Source: Methylomagnum ishizawai (lineage in GTDB: Bacteria > Pseudomonadota > Gammaproteobacteria > Methylococcales > Methylococcaceae). From it: DNA of 64,000 bases. The notes under the pieces were generated by a model. That model searched no databases. It saw only the letters and a list, made by a program, of their open reading frames with translations, and was not told the origin of the DNA. This document shows, piece after piece, positions 35,887 to 45,100 of the stretch (its first letter is position 1; each line of letters opens with the position of its first letter). The stretch lies in the NCBI RefSeq assembly GCF_900155475.1, contig NZ_FXAM01000001.1, positions 4,474,881-4,538,880 of the forward strand, read 5' to 3'. The translations under genes and the position numbers were made by a program.

Positions 35887-36552
35887 TTATTGCCCGGATA
35901 TGCTCAGCTTCATCGACAATTCTACGTCGCTGGCAAAAGGCACTGAAAAATACCCCCCGGTTGGCGAGCGGACCTTGGCGAGATAATCCGGGCTCCAGTC
36001 GGCGTTGTCCGCGATGATGAGCGCACCAGCGCGTAAATTCGTCTCCAGAAGTGTGAGGACACGGCTATAGAGCGGTTTCGCTCCGTCAAGAAGAACTAGG
36101 TCAATCGTTTCCGGCAGATCATGCGCGAGCGTTTCCAGCGCATCGCCTTCCCGTATTTCGACAAGATGGGACAGGTTTGCCGCCATTAGATTTTCGCGTG
36201 CCCGGGCGACCTTTGACGGCTCGAACTCCGTGCTGATGAGATGACCACAGCCATTGTCCCTGAGAGCGGCAGCAAGATGCAGTGTCGAGATACCGAAGGA
36301 AGTCCCGAATTCGATAATCGAGCGTGCTCCCGTAGAGCGGGCAAGCAAGTATAGAAGCTTGCCTGTGTCCTTCGATACAGCGAGGTGAACGTCCTTCATC
36401 CTGGTGTAGAGTTCCCGGTAATCGCCTTGTCCTATCAAGGCATCGCGATCCTCGGGAGAAAACCGTTGTTCCAGTTCGGCCTTGGTTACATCCGCGTCAG
36501 CGAATAACTGCACCAGGAGCGGTGCTAGAGGCGGGGTCGCTAGTGTATTCAT
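35887..36552 (-). CDS. SAM-dependent O-methyltransferase (family 3-like)
   Basis: 221-residue class I methyltransferase from ATG 36552 (MNTLATPPLAPLLVQLFADADV). The SAM-binding region is IIEFGTSFGISTLHLAAAL, followed by the acidic STEFEP, then VEIREGDALETLAHDLPETIDLVLLDGAK and ALIIADN, the arrangement of catechol-type O-methyltransferases. It is divergent from a TetR gene across a 97-base promoter region, so the TetR protein probably represses it. GC content is lower than in the flanks. Confidence 0.85.
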   Translation of the reverse strand: MNTLATPPLAPLLVQLFADADVTKAELEQRFSPEDRDALIGQGDYRELYTRMKDVHLAVSKDTGKLLYLLARSTGARSIIEFGTSFGISTLHLAAALRDNGCGHLISTEFEPSKVARARENLMAANLSHLVEIREGDALETLAHDLPETIDLVLLDGAKPLYSRVLTLLETNLRAGALIIADNADWSPDYLAKVRSPTGGYFSVPFASDVELSMKLSISGQ

Positions 36553-36649
36553 TTGAAACTCCTTGAATGGAAATTGCACAACGATTGGTGCCGATCCATA
36601 ATACGAATGATTGATCGCATTTGAAATTCGCATTCTTGGAGCATCGCCT

Positions 36650-37318
36650 GTGAAAACCAGGAAACCCCTTGTTATTTCAGCAAGAAAACTCCCATCGCAG
36701 GCCCGCTCAACGCGCCTTGTCGCGGATATTTTGGAAGCAGCGGTTCGCGTTTTGGTCTCTGGCGGCGCTCGCCATTTCACTGCGGCGCGTGTAGCGGAAA
36801 AGGCCGGTATTAGCGTTGGCTCGCTTTATCAATATTTTCCAAACAAAGAGGCAATCCTGTTCAGGCTTCAAGCGAACGAGTGGCTGGAAACTTGCTCACT
36901 GCTCGAAGGCATTTTGGCTGATTCGACTCATCCGCCCTTCGAGAGGCTGCGAGAGGCCGTGAAGGCATTCTTTTTGAGCGAATGGCAGGAAGCCGGGCTT
37001 CGAATGGCGCTTGATGATGCGGCCCCCCTCTATCGGGACACGCCTGAGGCGTGTGAAATCAGGGAAGCCTTCAGAGACTGCGTGCTTGCTTTTATGAATG
37101 AAGCGCTGCCGCAAGTATCCGACAAAGACAGAGCGTTTGCGGCAGATATGGTTATTACGGTCATGTCCGCCGTAGGAGAAAGGATTTCCGAGCAAGCCCG
37201 TTCGGAATCTGAAGTGAATGTTATTGCAATAGCAATCAGCGAAATGCTCTGCGCGTATCTTGAGAGATTCAGGCATTCTCAACACGATATAGAACAAAAA
37301 ACTGATGTTTTTCTATGA
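36650..37318 (+). CDS. TetR family transcriptional regulator
   Basis: 222-residue TetR-type repressor. The N-terminal HTH is clear: ILEAAVRVLVSGG, FTAARVAEKAGISVGSLYQYFPNKEAIL. The C-terminal ligand domain is helical. The start is GTG 36650, 8 bases after GGAG. An upstream ATG at 36611 adds a non-family extension. Composition matches the divergent methyltransferase, so the two probably arrived together. The ligand is unknown and may be the methyltransferase substrate. Confidence 0.87.
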   Translation: MKTRKPLVISARKLPSQARSTRLVADILEAAVRVLVSGGARHFTAARVAEKAGISVGSLYQYFPNKEAILFRLQANEWLETCSLLEGILADSTHPPFERLREAVKAFFLSEWQEAGLRMALDDAAPLYRDTPEACEIREAFRDCVLAFMNEALPQVSDKDRAFAADMVITVMSAVGERISEQARSESEVNVIAIAISEMLCAYLERFRHSQHDIEQKTDVFL

Positions 37319-37383
37319 CTTAAGGAGGGTACCGGTCCGTGCTCGACCCTGAGTCATTGAATTCAACATGGTCTAGTGCTCTG

Positions 37384-37560
37384 TCACCCGTCGAATGTGG
37401 GGTAGAGCTTGCGGAGCTTGATGCGGGCGTCGGCGGTGGTGAATTGCCAATTGGCCTTGACCTGGGTTTGGTTGCGGCGCTCTGTCCAGGCGGCGACGTG
37501 GCGGACCAGGTCGTCCCGTTGGCCGACGCGCTCGGGCAGGTCGCGGGCCAGGGCGCTCAG
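37384..37560 (-). pseudogene. IS630-family transposase 3' fragment
   Basis: The minus-strand frame ending at 37384 encodes LARDLPERVGQRDDLVRHVAAW, then WQFTTADARIKLRKLYP, the C-terminal signature of IS630 transposases. The N-terminal part is missing: the sequence is cut at about 37560 by the left end of the IS1182 element. Confidence 0.7.
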
Positions 37561-39136
37561 AGGCTGTGAAAAAACCCCGGAAACGGATATAGCCCCGGTA
37601 AAATAGCATCCTCCGCAGCGAAACGGCCCAACCGATGACGACCCGACTCCAGCCTTCCCTGTTTGCCGACCCGCCCGAGGACGCCGCCGAGGTGGCCTGC
37701 CCGGTCAAGCCGATCCCGCGCGGGGTGGCGCGGGTGCTGATGCCGAACCGGACCCAACTGGAACTGCGGGCCACCGATCTGGATTCGCTGTTGCCGGAGG
37801 GCCACCGGGCGCGGATCGTCTGGGCCTACGTGGCGCGGGCGGACCTCGGCGGGATGTATGCCGGGATCAAGGCGGTGCGGGGGGGCGGCGGGCGCACCCC
37901 GATCGCCCCGGAAATCCTGTTCGCGCTGTGGCTGTACGCCACGGTCGACGGGGTGGGGAGCGCCCGGGCCATCGCCCGGCTGTGCCGGGACCACGACGCC
38001 TACCGCTGGATTTGCGGGGGCGTCCAGGTCAACCACCACACGCTCTCCGATTTCAGGGCCGACCATGGCGAGGCCCTGGACGGCCTGCTGACGGACAGCG
38101 TGGCGGCCCTGCTGGCGGCGAAGGCGGTGAAGCTCAAGCGGGTGGCGCAGGACGGGATGCGGGTCCGGGCCAGCGCCGGGGCGGCCTCGTTCCGGCGCCG
38201 GGCGACCCTGGAGCGGCACCTGGAGGACGCCCGCGAACAAGTGGCCGCGCTCAAATCGGAGATCGACGCCGACCCCGCGGCGGCGGGCCGGCGCCAACAG
38301 GCCGCCCGGACCCGGGCGGCCCGCGAACGCCAAGAGAAAGTCCAAAAAGCCCTGGACCGCCTGCCGGAACTGGAGGAAATCAAGGCCCGGCAGGGCAAGA
38401 AGCCGGAAGAGGCCCGCGCCTCCGCCACCGACGACCAGGCCACGGTCATGAAGATGGCCGACGGCGGCTACCGGCCCGCCTACAACGCCCAGTTCACCAC
38501 CGACACCGAAACCCAAGTCATCGTCGGCGTCGAGGTCGTCACCACGGGCAGCGACATGGCCCAACTCGAGCCGATGGTCGACCAGGTCGCCGGGCGCCAT
38601 GGCCAAATCCCCGAGGAATGGCTGGTGGACGGGGGCTACCCCGCTCATGAGCAATTGGAGGCAGTCGCGGATCGCACCACCGTCTATGCCCCGGTGCCGA
38701 CCCCCAAAGATCCCGCAACGGATCCCCACGCCCCCAAGCCCAACGACAGCGAAGCGGTGGCCGAATGGCGGCAACGCATGGGTACCGACGACGCCAAGGA
38801 GATTTATAGGGAGCGCGCGGCCACCGCCGAATGCGTCAATGCCCTGGCGCGGAACCGGGGGTTGCAGCAGTTCCGGGTACGCGGGCCGGGCAAGGTCCGG
38901 TGCGTCCTGCTCCTCCACGCCTTGGCCCACAACCTGCTCCGCACCTTCGCCTTGGCGCCCGGGTTGCTCGGGCTGGGGATACCTGCGCCCGAAATGGCGG
39001 GAATGGCGGCCTAACCGGTCGCCGCCCCCCCAAAACGCGGCTTCCGGCTTCCCGCCGCTCAACGCCGGGTCGAAAACAAGCGAATTTCGTTGCCCGCCGG
39101 GCAATCCGTCCGCTCGAAAGCCGCTCCGCCGATCCC
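37558..39136 (+). mobile_element. IS1182-family element, right end truncated
   Basis: The left end reads CAGAGGCTGTGAAAAAACC at 37558, typical of IS1182 termini. An intact transposase gene follows. The matching inverted end (TTTTCACAGCC) is not found between 39015 and the IS5 copy at 39137, so the right end appears lost. Confidence 0.65.
37635..39014 (+). CDS. IS1182 family transposase
   Basis: 459-residue DDE transposase. The N-terminal DUF772-like region (HRARIVWAYVARADL, GRTPIAPEILFALWLYATVDGVGSAR), then HHTLSDFR, a coiled-coil insertion about 195-265, AYNAQFTTD and the C-terminal RNRGLQQFRVRGPGKVR with LLHALAHNLLR. Full length for the family. The frame is intact, so it may still be active if a usable right end exists. 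Confidence 0.9.
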   Translation: MTTRLQPSLFADPPEDAAEVACPVKPIPRGVARVLMPNRTQLELRATDLDSLLPEGHRARIVWAYVARADLGGMYAGIKAVRGGGGRTPIAPEILFALWLYATVDGVGSARAIARLCRDHDAYRWICGGVQVNHHTLSDFRADHGEALDGLLTDSVAALLAAKAVKLKRVAQDGMRVRASAGAASFRRRATLERHLEDAREQVAALKSEIDADPAAAGRRQQAARTRAARERQEKVQKALDRLPELEEIKARQGKKPEEARASATDDQATVMKMADGGYRPAYNAQFTTDTETQVIVGVEVVTTGSDMAQLEPMVDQVAGRHGQIPEEWLVDGGYPAHEQLEAVADRTTVYAPVPTPKDPATDPHAPKPNDSEAVAEWRQRMGTDDAKEIYRERAATAECVNALARNRGLQQFRVRGPGKVRCVLLLHALAHNLLRTFALAPGLLGLGIPAPEMAGMAA

Positions 39137-40074
39137 TTAGAGGATATCCGGCACATAAGCTGCTTACGCGGAGTTGGCCTTGATCCGTCTTTCAAGGATT
39201 AGGGCGCAGGCGAATTGAAGAAGGGCCAAATAATTGGCTCCACGGCAGGTGTAGCGGGTTCGGATGGCCCGGAAGCCCTTGAGCCAAGCGAATGTCCGCT
39301 CCACCACCCACCGCCGAGCGGGGTGTGTTTCCGCGGAGCCGGGGCGTTTTTCCTCGCCGATCTTGCGAATGTGGGGAACGTAGCCCAATCCCGCAACCTC
39401 CCGCTCAACCCGCTCGTACCCATAACCCTTGTCCAGGCAAAGATGCCGGGGTCCTTGCTGGGTGCCGGCGGGTGCCGCGATCACGGCCGCCTCGACCGTG
39501 ACAGTCACCAAGCGGCTGTCGTGTACGTTGGCCCCGGCTTGCACGACGGCAAAGGGCATCCCTTTCCCATCCACCTGGAGGTGGATCTTGCCGCCACTAC
39601 GCCCGCGATCCGTGGGATTGCGCCCCAGCCCCTCGTCCTTCCGGCAGTGGGCTTGGCGCACCGGGGCCTGCACCAGGCTGCCGTCCATCGACTGCCAGGC
39701 CAGTTCAAAACCCTCAAGCTCCTCATAATCCGCCGCCGACCAGCGGAACATCTCCGTGAACACGCCCGCAGCGGCCCATCGCTGGAAGTGTTCGTGGACC
39801 GCGCTCTTCGAGCCATAGCAGGGCGGCAGGCAATTCCATTGGCAACCAGTTTTGAGCACGTACAAAATCCCATTCATGACCGTCCGGAACCCCAGCGGCT
39901 TGGAACCGCCCGGCCTGCGCCGCTTGAACGGCTCCAACAACGACGCTACCCGCTCCCACAGTCGATCCGAGATTTCCAAGCAACTCACGACTCTCCTTCG
40001 CTTCCCGCCTTGCAAAAAACGGGGCTTTTAAACGCTCGCCGCGAAAAGCACAAGATGTGCCGGATGTCCTCTAA
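39137..40074 (-). mobile_element. Complete IS5-family insertion sequence
   Basis: 938 bp bounded by 20-bp inverted repeats TTAGAGGAtATCCGGCACAT (39137) and its complement ending at 40074, with one mismatch (lower case). The outer bases TTA/TAA suggest a TA-containing target. The element inserted at the 5' end of a gene whose intact paralogue starts at 60661. Confidence 0.85.
39164..39988 (-). CDS. IS5 family transposase
   Basis: About 274 residues from GTG 39988, which follows AAGGAG; TTG 40015 is an alternative. Family landmarks: SDRLWERVASLLEP, GFRTVMNGILYVLKTGCQW, the DGS of the first catalytic Asp region (SMDGSLVQAP), GGKIHLQVDGKG, LCLDKGYGYERV, RRWVVERTFAWLKGFR. The DDE core looks intact, so the element is potentially active. 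Confidence 0.9.
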   Translation of the reverse strand: MSCLEISDRLWERVASLLEPFKRRRPGGSKPLGFRTVMNGILYVLKTGCQWNCLPPCYGSKSAVHEHFQRWAAAGVFTEMFRWSAADYEELEGFELAWQSMDGSLVQAPVRQAHCRKDEGLGRNPTDRGRSGGKIHLQVDGKGMPFAVVQAGANVHDSRLVTVTVEAAVIAAPAGTQQGPRHLCLDKGYGYERVEREVAGLGYVPHIRKIGEEKRPGSAETHPARRWVVERTFAWLKGFRAIRTRYTCRGANYLALLQFACALILERRIKANSA

Positions 40075-40747
40075 GGCAGCGGCATCGACCCCGACCCCGC
40101 CCTCAACTCCGACCCCCGCCGCCGTCAATAACACCGGCGACGGCGTGACCCCGCTCCGGGTCCAAGCCGTGCCCAAGCTCAGTGGACGATCCTCCGGCCT
40201 CGTCACCTACCAGATCGGCCTGGACGCGGACGACGGGCTGTGCCTGAGCATCGTCGCGAACGACGGCGGTGGCTATTTCAGCACCGAGCAGGTGCCGTTC
40301 TCCCGTATCCGCGAGTGCCTGTCCGGGCCGCTGGCGACCGGCGCTGATTTCCCCACCAGCGCACTGCGCCCGGCCTTCGTGGGCCGCTCGGTCAACAACG
40401 GCTGCTTCCTGGCCGCGATCCTGCGGAACGAGGGCTTGCTACAGGCGGGCGAGAAGCCCCACCTCCACCGCCGCGCGGGCGACTGGGACGCCTGGGAGGC
40501 GATGCAGAAATCCGCCGGGCCGTCGATGCCCGCGCAGGGTGGCGATGGCCGGGTCGATGTCCCGGCAGAGGCCGACACCCCGGCTCCACCGCCGGAAGAA
40601 GGCGATGATGTCGCCGACCCGGTTCCCGTCTCCGAACCCGGTCCTGCCGGGGATGGCGATGGATCGGACGCCGCCAGCGTCGAGGCCGCCGCCCGCAAGT
40701 CCCGCAAGGCGTCGATGCCGAAGGAGGATCGCCATGAAAACGAGTGA
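40064..40747 (+). CDS. Module gene 1, left copy, 5' end replaced by IS5
   Basis: From VTPLRVQAVPKLSGRSSGL on, the product is about 98% identical to the intact paralogue at 60661. The natural N-terminus is missing because IS5 ends at 40074. ATG 40055 or 40064 inside the IS inverted repeat could start a chimeric product (MSSKAAASTP). It has a conserved alpha/beta core (YQIGLDADD, NDGGGYFSTEQVPFSRIRE, FVGRSVNNGCFLAAIL) and a long Pro/Asp/Ala-rich C-terminal tail ending in a basic KSRKASMPK. Function unknown. It is the first gene of a four-gene module. Confidence 0.65.
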   Translation: MSSKAAASTPTPPSTPTPAAVNNTGDGVTPLRVQAVPKLSGRSSGLVTYQIGLDADDGLCLSIVANDGGGYFSTEQVPFSRIRECLSGPLATGADFPTSALRPAFVGRSVNNGCFLAAILRNEGLLQAGEKPHLHRRAGDWDAWEAMQKSAGPSMPAQGGDGRVDVPAEADTPAPPPEEGDDVADPVPVSEPGPAGDGDGSDAASVEAAARKSRKASMPKEDRHENE

Positions 40748-41018
40748 GCCCTTGTTCCCGCTGGGTCAGGTGGTGGCGACGCCCAACGCGCTGGCGGTGC
40801 TGGCCGAACACGGCGTCGATCCTGGCACCCTGCTTGGTCGCCACGTCCGGGGCGACTGGGGCGTGCTGCCGCCGGAAGATGCCAAGGCCAACGATGCGGG
40901 CCTGCGCCATGGCGAGCGCCTGCTGTCCAGCTACCCGCTGGCCGATGGCGTCAAGGTGTGGATCATCACCGAGTGGGACCGTTCGGTCACCACGATCCTG
41001 ATGCCCGGTGACTACTGA
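40734..41018 (+). CDS. Module gene 2, left copy (small conserved element protein)
   Basis: 94 residues starting MKTSEPLFPLGQVVATPNALAVL. The start overlaps the end of module gene 1 by 14 bases and follows AAGGAGG, so the two are translationally coupled. The pattern GQVVATP.AL..L...G.dp..LL.RHV.GDWG, then LSSYPLADGVKVWIITEWDRS.TTILMP, is a widespread small protein in integrated elements and plasmids, sometimes labelled restriction-related without proof. 91% identical to the right copy. Confidence 0.8.
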   Translation: MKTSEPLFPLGQVVATPNALAVLAEHGVDPGTLLGRHVRGDWGVLPPEDAKANDAGLRHGERLLSSYPLADGVKVWIITEWDRSVTTILMPGDY

Positions 41019-41097
41019 GCGGCCCGAAGATCGGTCAAGGACTCATCGCGGCGCTCGCGGGCCGTGAAGTGTGCCGACGGTTCCGGAAATGGACCGG

Positions 41098-41144
41098 AAG
41101 AAGGTGGCGGGGCGGGTTCGGCAGGCCCGACCCGCCGCCTTCTT
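41098..41144 (+). ncRNA. Conserved long hairpin with covarying stem, left copy
   Basis: AAGAAGG at the base pairs with CCTTCTT and the stem continues through GGCGGG/CCCGCC. In the right copy the basal pairs are changed on both sides together (GAGGAAGG with CCTTCCTC), which argues that the paired structure is selected. Confidence 0.5.
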
Positions 41145-41408
41145 CCCCTGGCTATGCTGGGCCTCGGTGCTTTGTTTTTTCCGGTGGTGGCGGTAAGGCT
41201 GACGGACTGGGGTAACGGCGGGCTTCCTGGCCGCGCGCGAAGGCGTGGATGGCGGCATCACCGATCTTGGCGCCGGGGCCGATGGCGGCGGCGCTGGGTG
41301 GGTGTCACCGCCGCGCTGCCCACCCGGACCGGTCCAGGCGGATTTGATCCCGCTCACGCCCAGATATCATCCCGATGATCCTGTCAGGCGCGTGCCAGAC
41401 CGGAGATG

Positions 41409-41443
41409 AGCCCGTTCCGACCCAACGTCGGAACGGGCTTTTT
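41409..41443 (+). terminator. Rho-independent terminator before module gene 3, left copy
   Basis: AGCCCGTTCCGAC pairs perfectly with GTCGGAACGGGCT and is followed by TTTT. It lies 28 bases before gene 3, so it ends upstream transcription or works as an attenuator of genes 3 and 4. Confidence 0.8.
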
Positions 41444-41470
41444 CGTGTGTGAACATTGGGGGGCGATACC

Positions 41471-41761
41471 ATGCAAGACTACCAATCCTTTCGGGTCCAC
41501 TTCAGCGAGCAAGGGCTCAAGGACAAGCTCCGCGACCTGCCCATCGGTGGCGAACTCGCCGCGCGGGCGCGGCGGCTGCTCAAGCTGCTGCGCGATCCAC
41601 GGGTGCCGGTGTGGGCCAAGGCACTGATCACCGGGGCGCTGGGCTACCTGATTTTTCCCTGGGACGCGAGTCCGGACTTCCTGCCCTGGATCGGCTACCT
41701 GGACGATGCCGCCGCCTTGGCGGCGGCGCTGTCGGCGGCTGAAGAAAGCCTGGATGGTTGA
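41471..41761 (+). CDS. Module gene 3, left copy: DUF1232 (YkvA-like) protein
   Basis: 96-residue DUF1232 protein. The diagnostic segment is ALITGALGYLIFPWDASPDFLPWIGYLDDAAAL split over residues about 58-88, a hydrophobic helix followed by the P-x-D-x-x-P-D-F-x-P motif. Family members are small membrane-associated proteins of unknown function. The start is ATG 41471. It is followed by gene 4 after 11 bases. 85% identical to the right copy. Confidence 0.85.
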   Translation: MQDYQSFRVHFSEQGLKDKLRDLPIGGELAARARRLLKLLRDPRVPVWAKALITGALGYLIFPWDASPDFLPWIGYLDDAAALAAALSAAEESLDG

Positions 41762-41772
41762 GGGGAACGGCC

Positions 41773-42129
41773 ATGTATATATTCAAATCGTTGCGGGACT
41801 TGAAGGGTGCCCGCCTGCCTTTGGAAATCTCGGCGCTGATCCGTGGGCTGGTGGGCGACCTGATCGTTGCTTGCCATCCCTATGACCCGGAGGCCGACGG
41901 CTACGTGGCCTTGGTCGAGGACGGCGACGACTTGGCCGAACTCTCGGCGCTGGGACTGCCCTACGGCCTGGACTGCGTGCCGTTCGAGGCGGTCGAGGTC
42001 GAGGCCGGGTGCTACGTGGGCGTGTTCCTCGCCAATAATCAATTTGGCCTGACGGTGGTGGTACCGGACGCGCCCTGGCTGCCGCCGGAGTGCCGTTCCG
42101 CCTTGGAGGCGCAGCGCGACTTCACCTGA
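41773..42129 (+). CDS. Module gene 4, left copy, hypothetical
   Basis: 118 residues starting MYIFKSLRDLKGARLPLEIS, with an acidic alpha/beta body (HPYDPEADGYVALVEDGDDL, NNQFGLTVVVPD) and no signal peptide. No family recognised. It is co-directional with and close behind gene 3. 89% identical to the right copy, and its conservation in both elements shows it is a genuine gene. Confidence 0.75.
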   Translation: MYIFKSLRDLKGARLPLEISALIRGLVGDLIVACHPYDPEADGYVALVEDGDDLAELSALGLPYGLDCVPFEAVEVEAGCYVGVFLANNQFGLTVVVPDAPWLPPECRSALEAQRDFT

Positions 42130-42191
42130 ACCTTCGCGGTGCCGGTGGGCAGGGTTGGGCGCGATGCCCGGCTCCGCCCGCGCGGGCGGTT

Positions 42192-45100
42192 TTATAGTGA
42201 CAATGGCGACCGGGAGTTTCCGCCAGCGCTACGCTGCCAAAAATGCTGATAGACCTGCTGGGCGATTTCTTCCCGGTTCTTATCGGTGTAGAAGGGTTCC
42301 CGCAGCGCTTCGTAGAGGTTGTCGAGGATGAAGACCTCGACTTCGGCCTGGGTTTGCTCCTTTTCGGTCCACTGTTCCATAGGGGCGATTAGCCGCTCCA
42401 CTTCGGCCAACAGCGCCTTGCTGGCCTCTTTCAGTTCATCCCGTTCTTTTTTGGTCAGGGATTCTTTGACCAATAGGTCAAACAGCGCCAATTCATCCTC
42501 GCTCAAGCCTTCCTCGACGGCCCGGCGCTGTTCGGCGTCCAGGCTGTTCACCAAATCGACCAGCTTGGCGAAAGTTTCCTCTATGCTGATCCGGTCCTTA
42601 TCGCTGTTGTAGTCGGCGACGATGGCTTGATACGCCTTCTCGTAGTTCATCCGCTGCGGGTTGTCCATCAGCATCTTGGCGAGCTTCTTCTCGACGATTT
42701 TGCGGATGTCCTCTATGACCGTCGATTTGCGCTTCACCTTCTTGGCGAACTCGTCGCGCAACTTGACTAAGTCTATTTGGCTGAGGTCGTAATAGCGGGC
42801 TTCCGATTCCTCGACCCTGCCTTCTTGGGTCTGGATGGCTTCGTTGACGATCCTGTGCAATACCTTGAGCAATTCGCTCACGTCCGCCGTGTCGCGCCGC
42901 TCACCAAGCTTTTTGTAGATGGCTTCGAGGTTGTCGTGCCGCTCGGCGTAGGGGTAGGTGGAGGGCTCCATCAGCAAGGCTTTGAAGCGGTTGAACACCA
43001 CGCGGGCCAGGATTTCAAAGCGGCGTTTGGATTCATCCGGGCCGCTGCTGGTGGCATCGCCCGGCTTCAGGGGGGTGGAGGTCGCCGCGCCGCTATAGAT
43101 CGCCTCCACGGCGTCCGCTAGTCCCTGGATGCGGGTAAAGCCCTTGGCCCCGATCAAACGGGCCGGCTCGAAGCTCAGGCCGCGCAGGTGGTCCTCGGTG
43201 GCTTCGATGGCTTGAACCAGGGCGCGCACCCGATCTTCCAGCGGCGCGACGATTTCATCCCCGCCGTCGCCGCCATCCCCCAGCGCGTATTGGGCCAGCG
43301 CCGCGCGCAGGCTCTTGAGCATCCCGTTGTAGTCCACGATCAGCCCGAAATCCTTGCCGGGATAGCAACGGTTGGCACGGGCGATGGCCTGCATCAGGGT
43401 ATGCGCCTTCATCGGCTTGTCGAGGTACAGGCTCGATAGGCATTCGACATCGAAGCCCGTCAGCCACATCGCGCAAACGATGGCGATGCGGAAGGGGTGT
43501 TCGGGATTCTTGAAGGCGGATTCCACATCGATGCGTTTGCCGTCGGGGGTCTCGAAACCCTGCTTCATGCGTGCCCGGTGGGGGATGATATCGAAGCCCC
43601 ATTTTTTGAAGTCGGCGACCTCGTTCTGCGCCTCGCTGATGATGATTTCGATGAGGGTGGTTTCCATCCACGCCGCCTTGGCGAGCAGGCGGTCGCGCTG
43701 GGCATGCAAGCGCTGCCGGGCTTCCGGGTCCGTGGCCGCCGCTATCGTGGGCTTCATCAGGTCGGCCTCGGCCCGGATGCTTGCGGCTTTGGCCCGCCAG
43801 TGGGGTTCTATCAACATCAGCATCCGGGCGCAGGTGATCTTGTCGATACAGACGATCATCGACTTGCCGGATTCCCAGCGGGTTGTGCAATGCTCCACGA
43901 AGTCCTGGGCGATTTTTTCCAGGCGGTCGTCGGCGGTCAGCACCTCGTAATCCTGGCCCAGCAATTTCTCCAACAGGGCTTCCTGATCCGGGTCGAGGTC
44001 GGCTTCCTCGATGGCCGCCACGATGCGCTCGTTCAGGTCCAGCCGGGCCAGTCCCAGCTTTTCGCCCCGGTTTTCGTAGACCAGCTTGACGGTCGCGCCG
44101 TCCTCTTCGGAGCGCTTGAAGTCATAGCGGGAGATGTAGTCGCCGAAGATACGCTTGGTCAGTTGGTCGTGCTTGAACAGGGGCGTGCCCGTGAAACCGA
44201 TGAAGGCGGCATCCGGCAACGCCAACCGCATATTGCGCGCCAGCTTGCCCGCCTGGGTGCGGTGCGCCTCGTCCGAAATCACGATGATGTCGTCGCGCCC
44301 GCTATAGGCTTGTCCGGGGTCCACGTCCTGGTTGAACTTGTGGATCAGGCTGAATAGGTAGCGGTGGTTTTGGCCGAGCAGGGTCTCCAGTTCCTGGCCC
44401 GAACCGGCACGCGGGGTCCGGTCATCGGCCACCCCGCAACCGACGAAGGTTTTGTAGATTTGGTTGTCCAGGTCGTTGCGGTCGGTCATCAGGACGAAGG
44501 TGAAGTTGCCTTTCACCGTGCGCCGCACCTTCTCGGCGAAGAACGCCATCGAATAGGACTTACCGCTGCCCTGGGTGTGCCAGACCACGCCCAAGCGGCC
44601 TAGGTCCGGGTGCGCCCGCTCTACCACGGTGAGGGTCTGCGGTTCCTGGGATACGGGGCGGTTGGAGGGTTCAGCGGGCTGGGGCGTGGGCAATTCCACG
44701 GCGCGATGCGTCAAACGCTCGCCCGGCGGGAAGTCGCGCTTCAATGCCTCTTGCTTCAGCACCGATTCGACCGCCCGGTTCACGCCCAACACCTGATGGT
44801 TGCGGGCCACGATCTTGCGCACGGCCCCCGGCTTGCTGGCGTCGAACAGGATGAAATTCTCCACGAGGTCGAGCAGGCGGTCCTTCGCCATCATGCCGTT
44901 CAGCAGGATTTCCGCCTTGACGCTGCCTTGATCCTTTTCGTCCAGCCGCTTCCATTCGTAGAAGTGTTCCCAGGTGCTGGTGATCGAGCCGTAGCGGGCG
45001 TTGTCGCCGTTGCTGACGATCAGGAAGGCGTTGTGGTGGAAGGCGTGGGCGATGACGTTTTCATCGAGGTAATCGCGCAGGTTGCCATCGAAGCCCGCCC

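Larger units (their letters stand above)
41019..41470. other. Conserved non-coding region of the module, left copy
   Basis: 450 bases between module genes 2 and 3, closely similar to 61652-62103 in the right copy. It contains a long GC-rich hairpin (41098-41144) and a terminator (41409-41443), so it probably encodes a structured RNA or a long leader of genes 3 and 4. Confidence 0.55.

Noticed and set aside
38500-39136. Attempt to find a right inverted repeat for the IS1182 element
   Set aside because: No sequence complementary to the left end was found before the IS5 boundary, so a complete IS1182 is not claimed.
40064-42129. Idea that module gene 2 is itself a restriction subunit
   Set aside because: Such labels exist for relatives, but the 94-residue product has no methylase, nuclease or helicase motif; it also occurs in the right element, which has no R-M genes.
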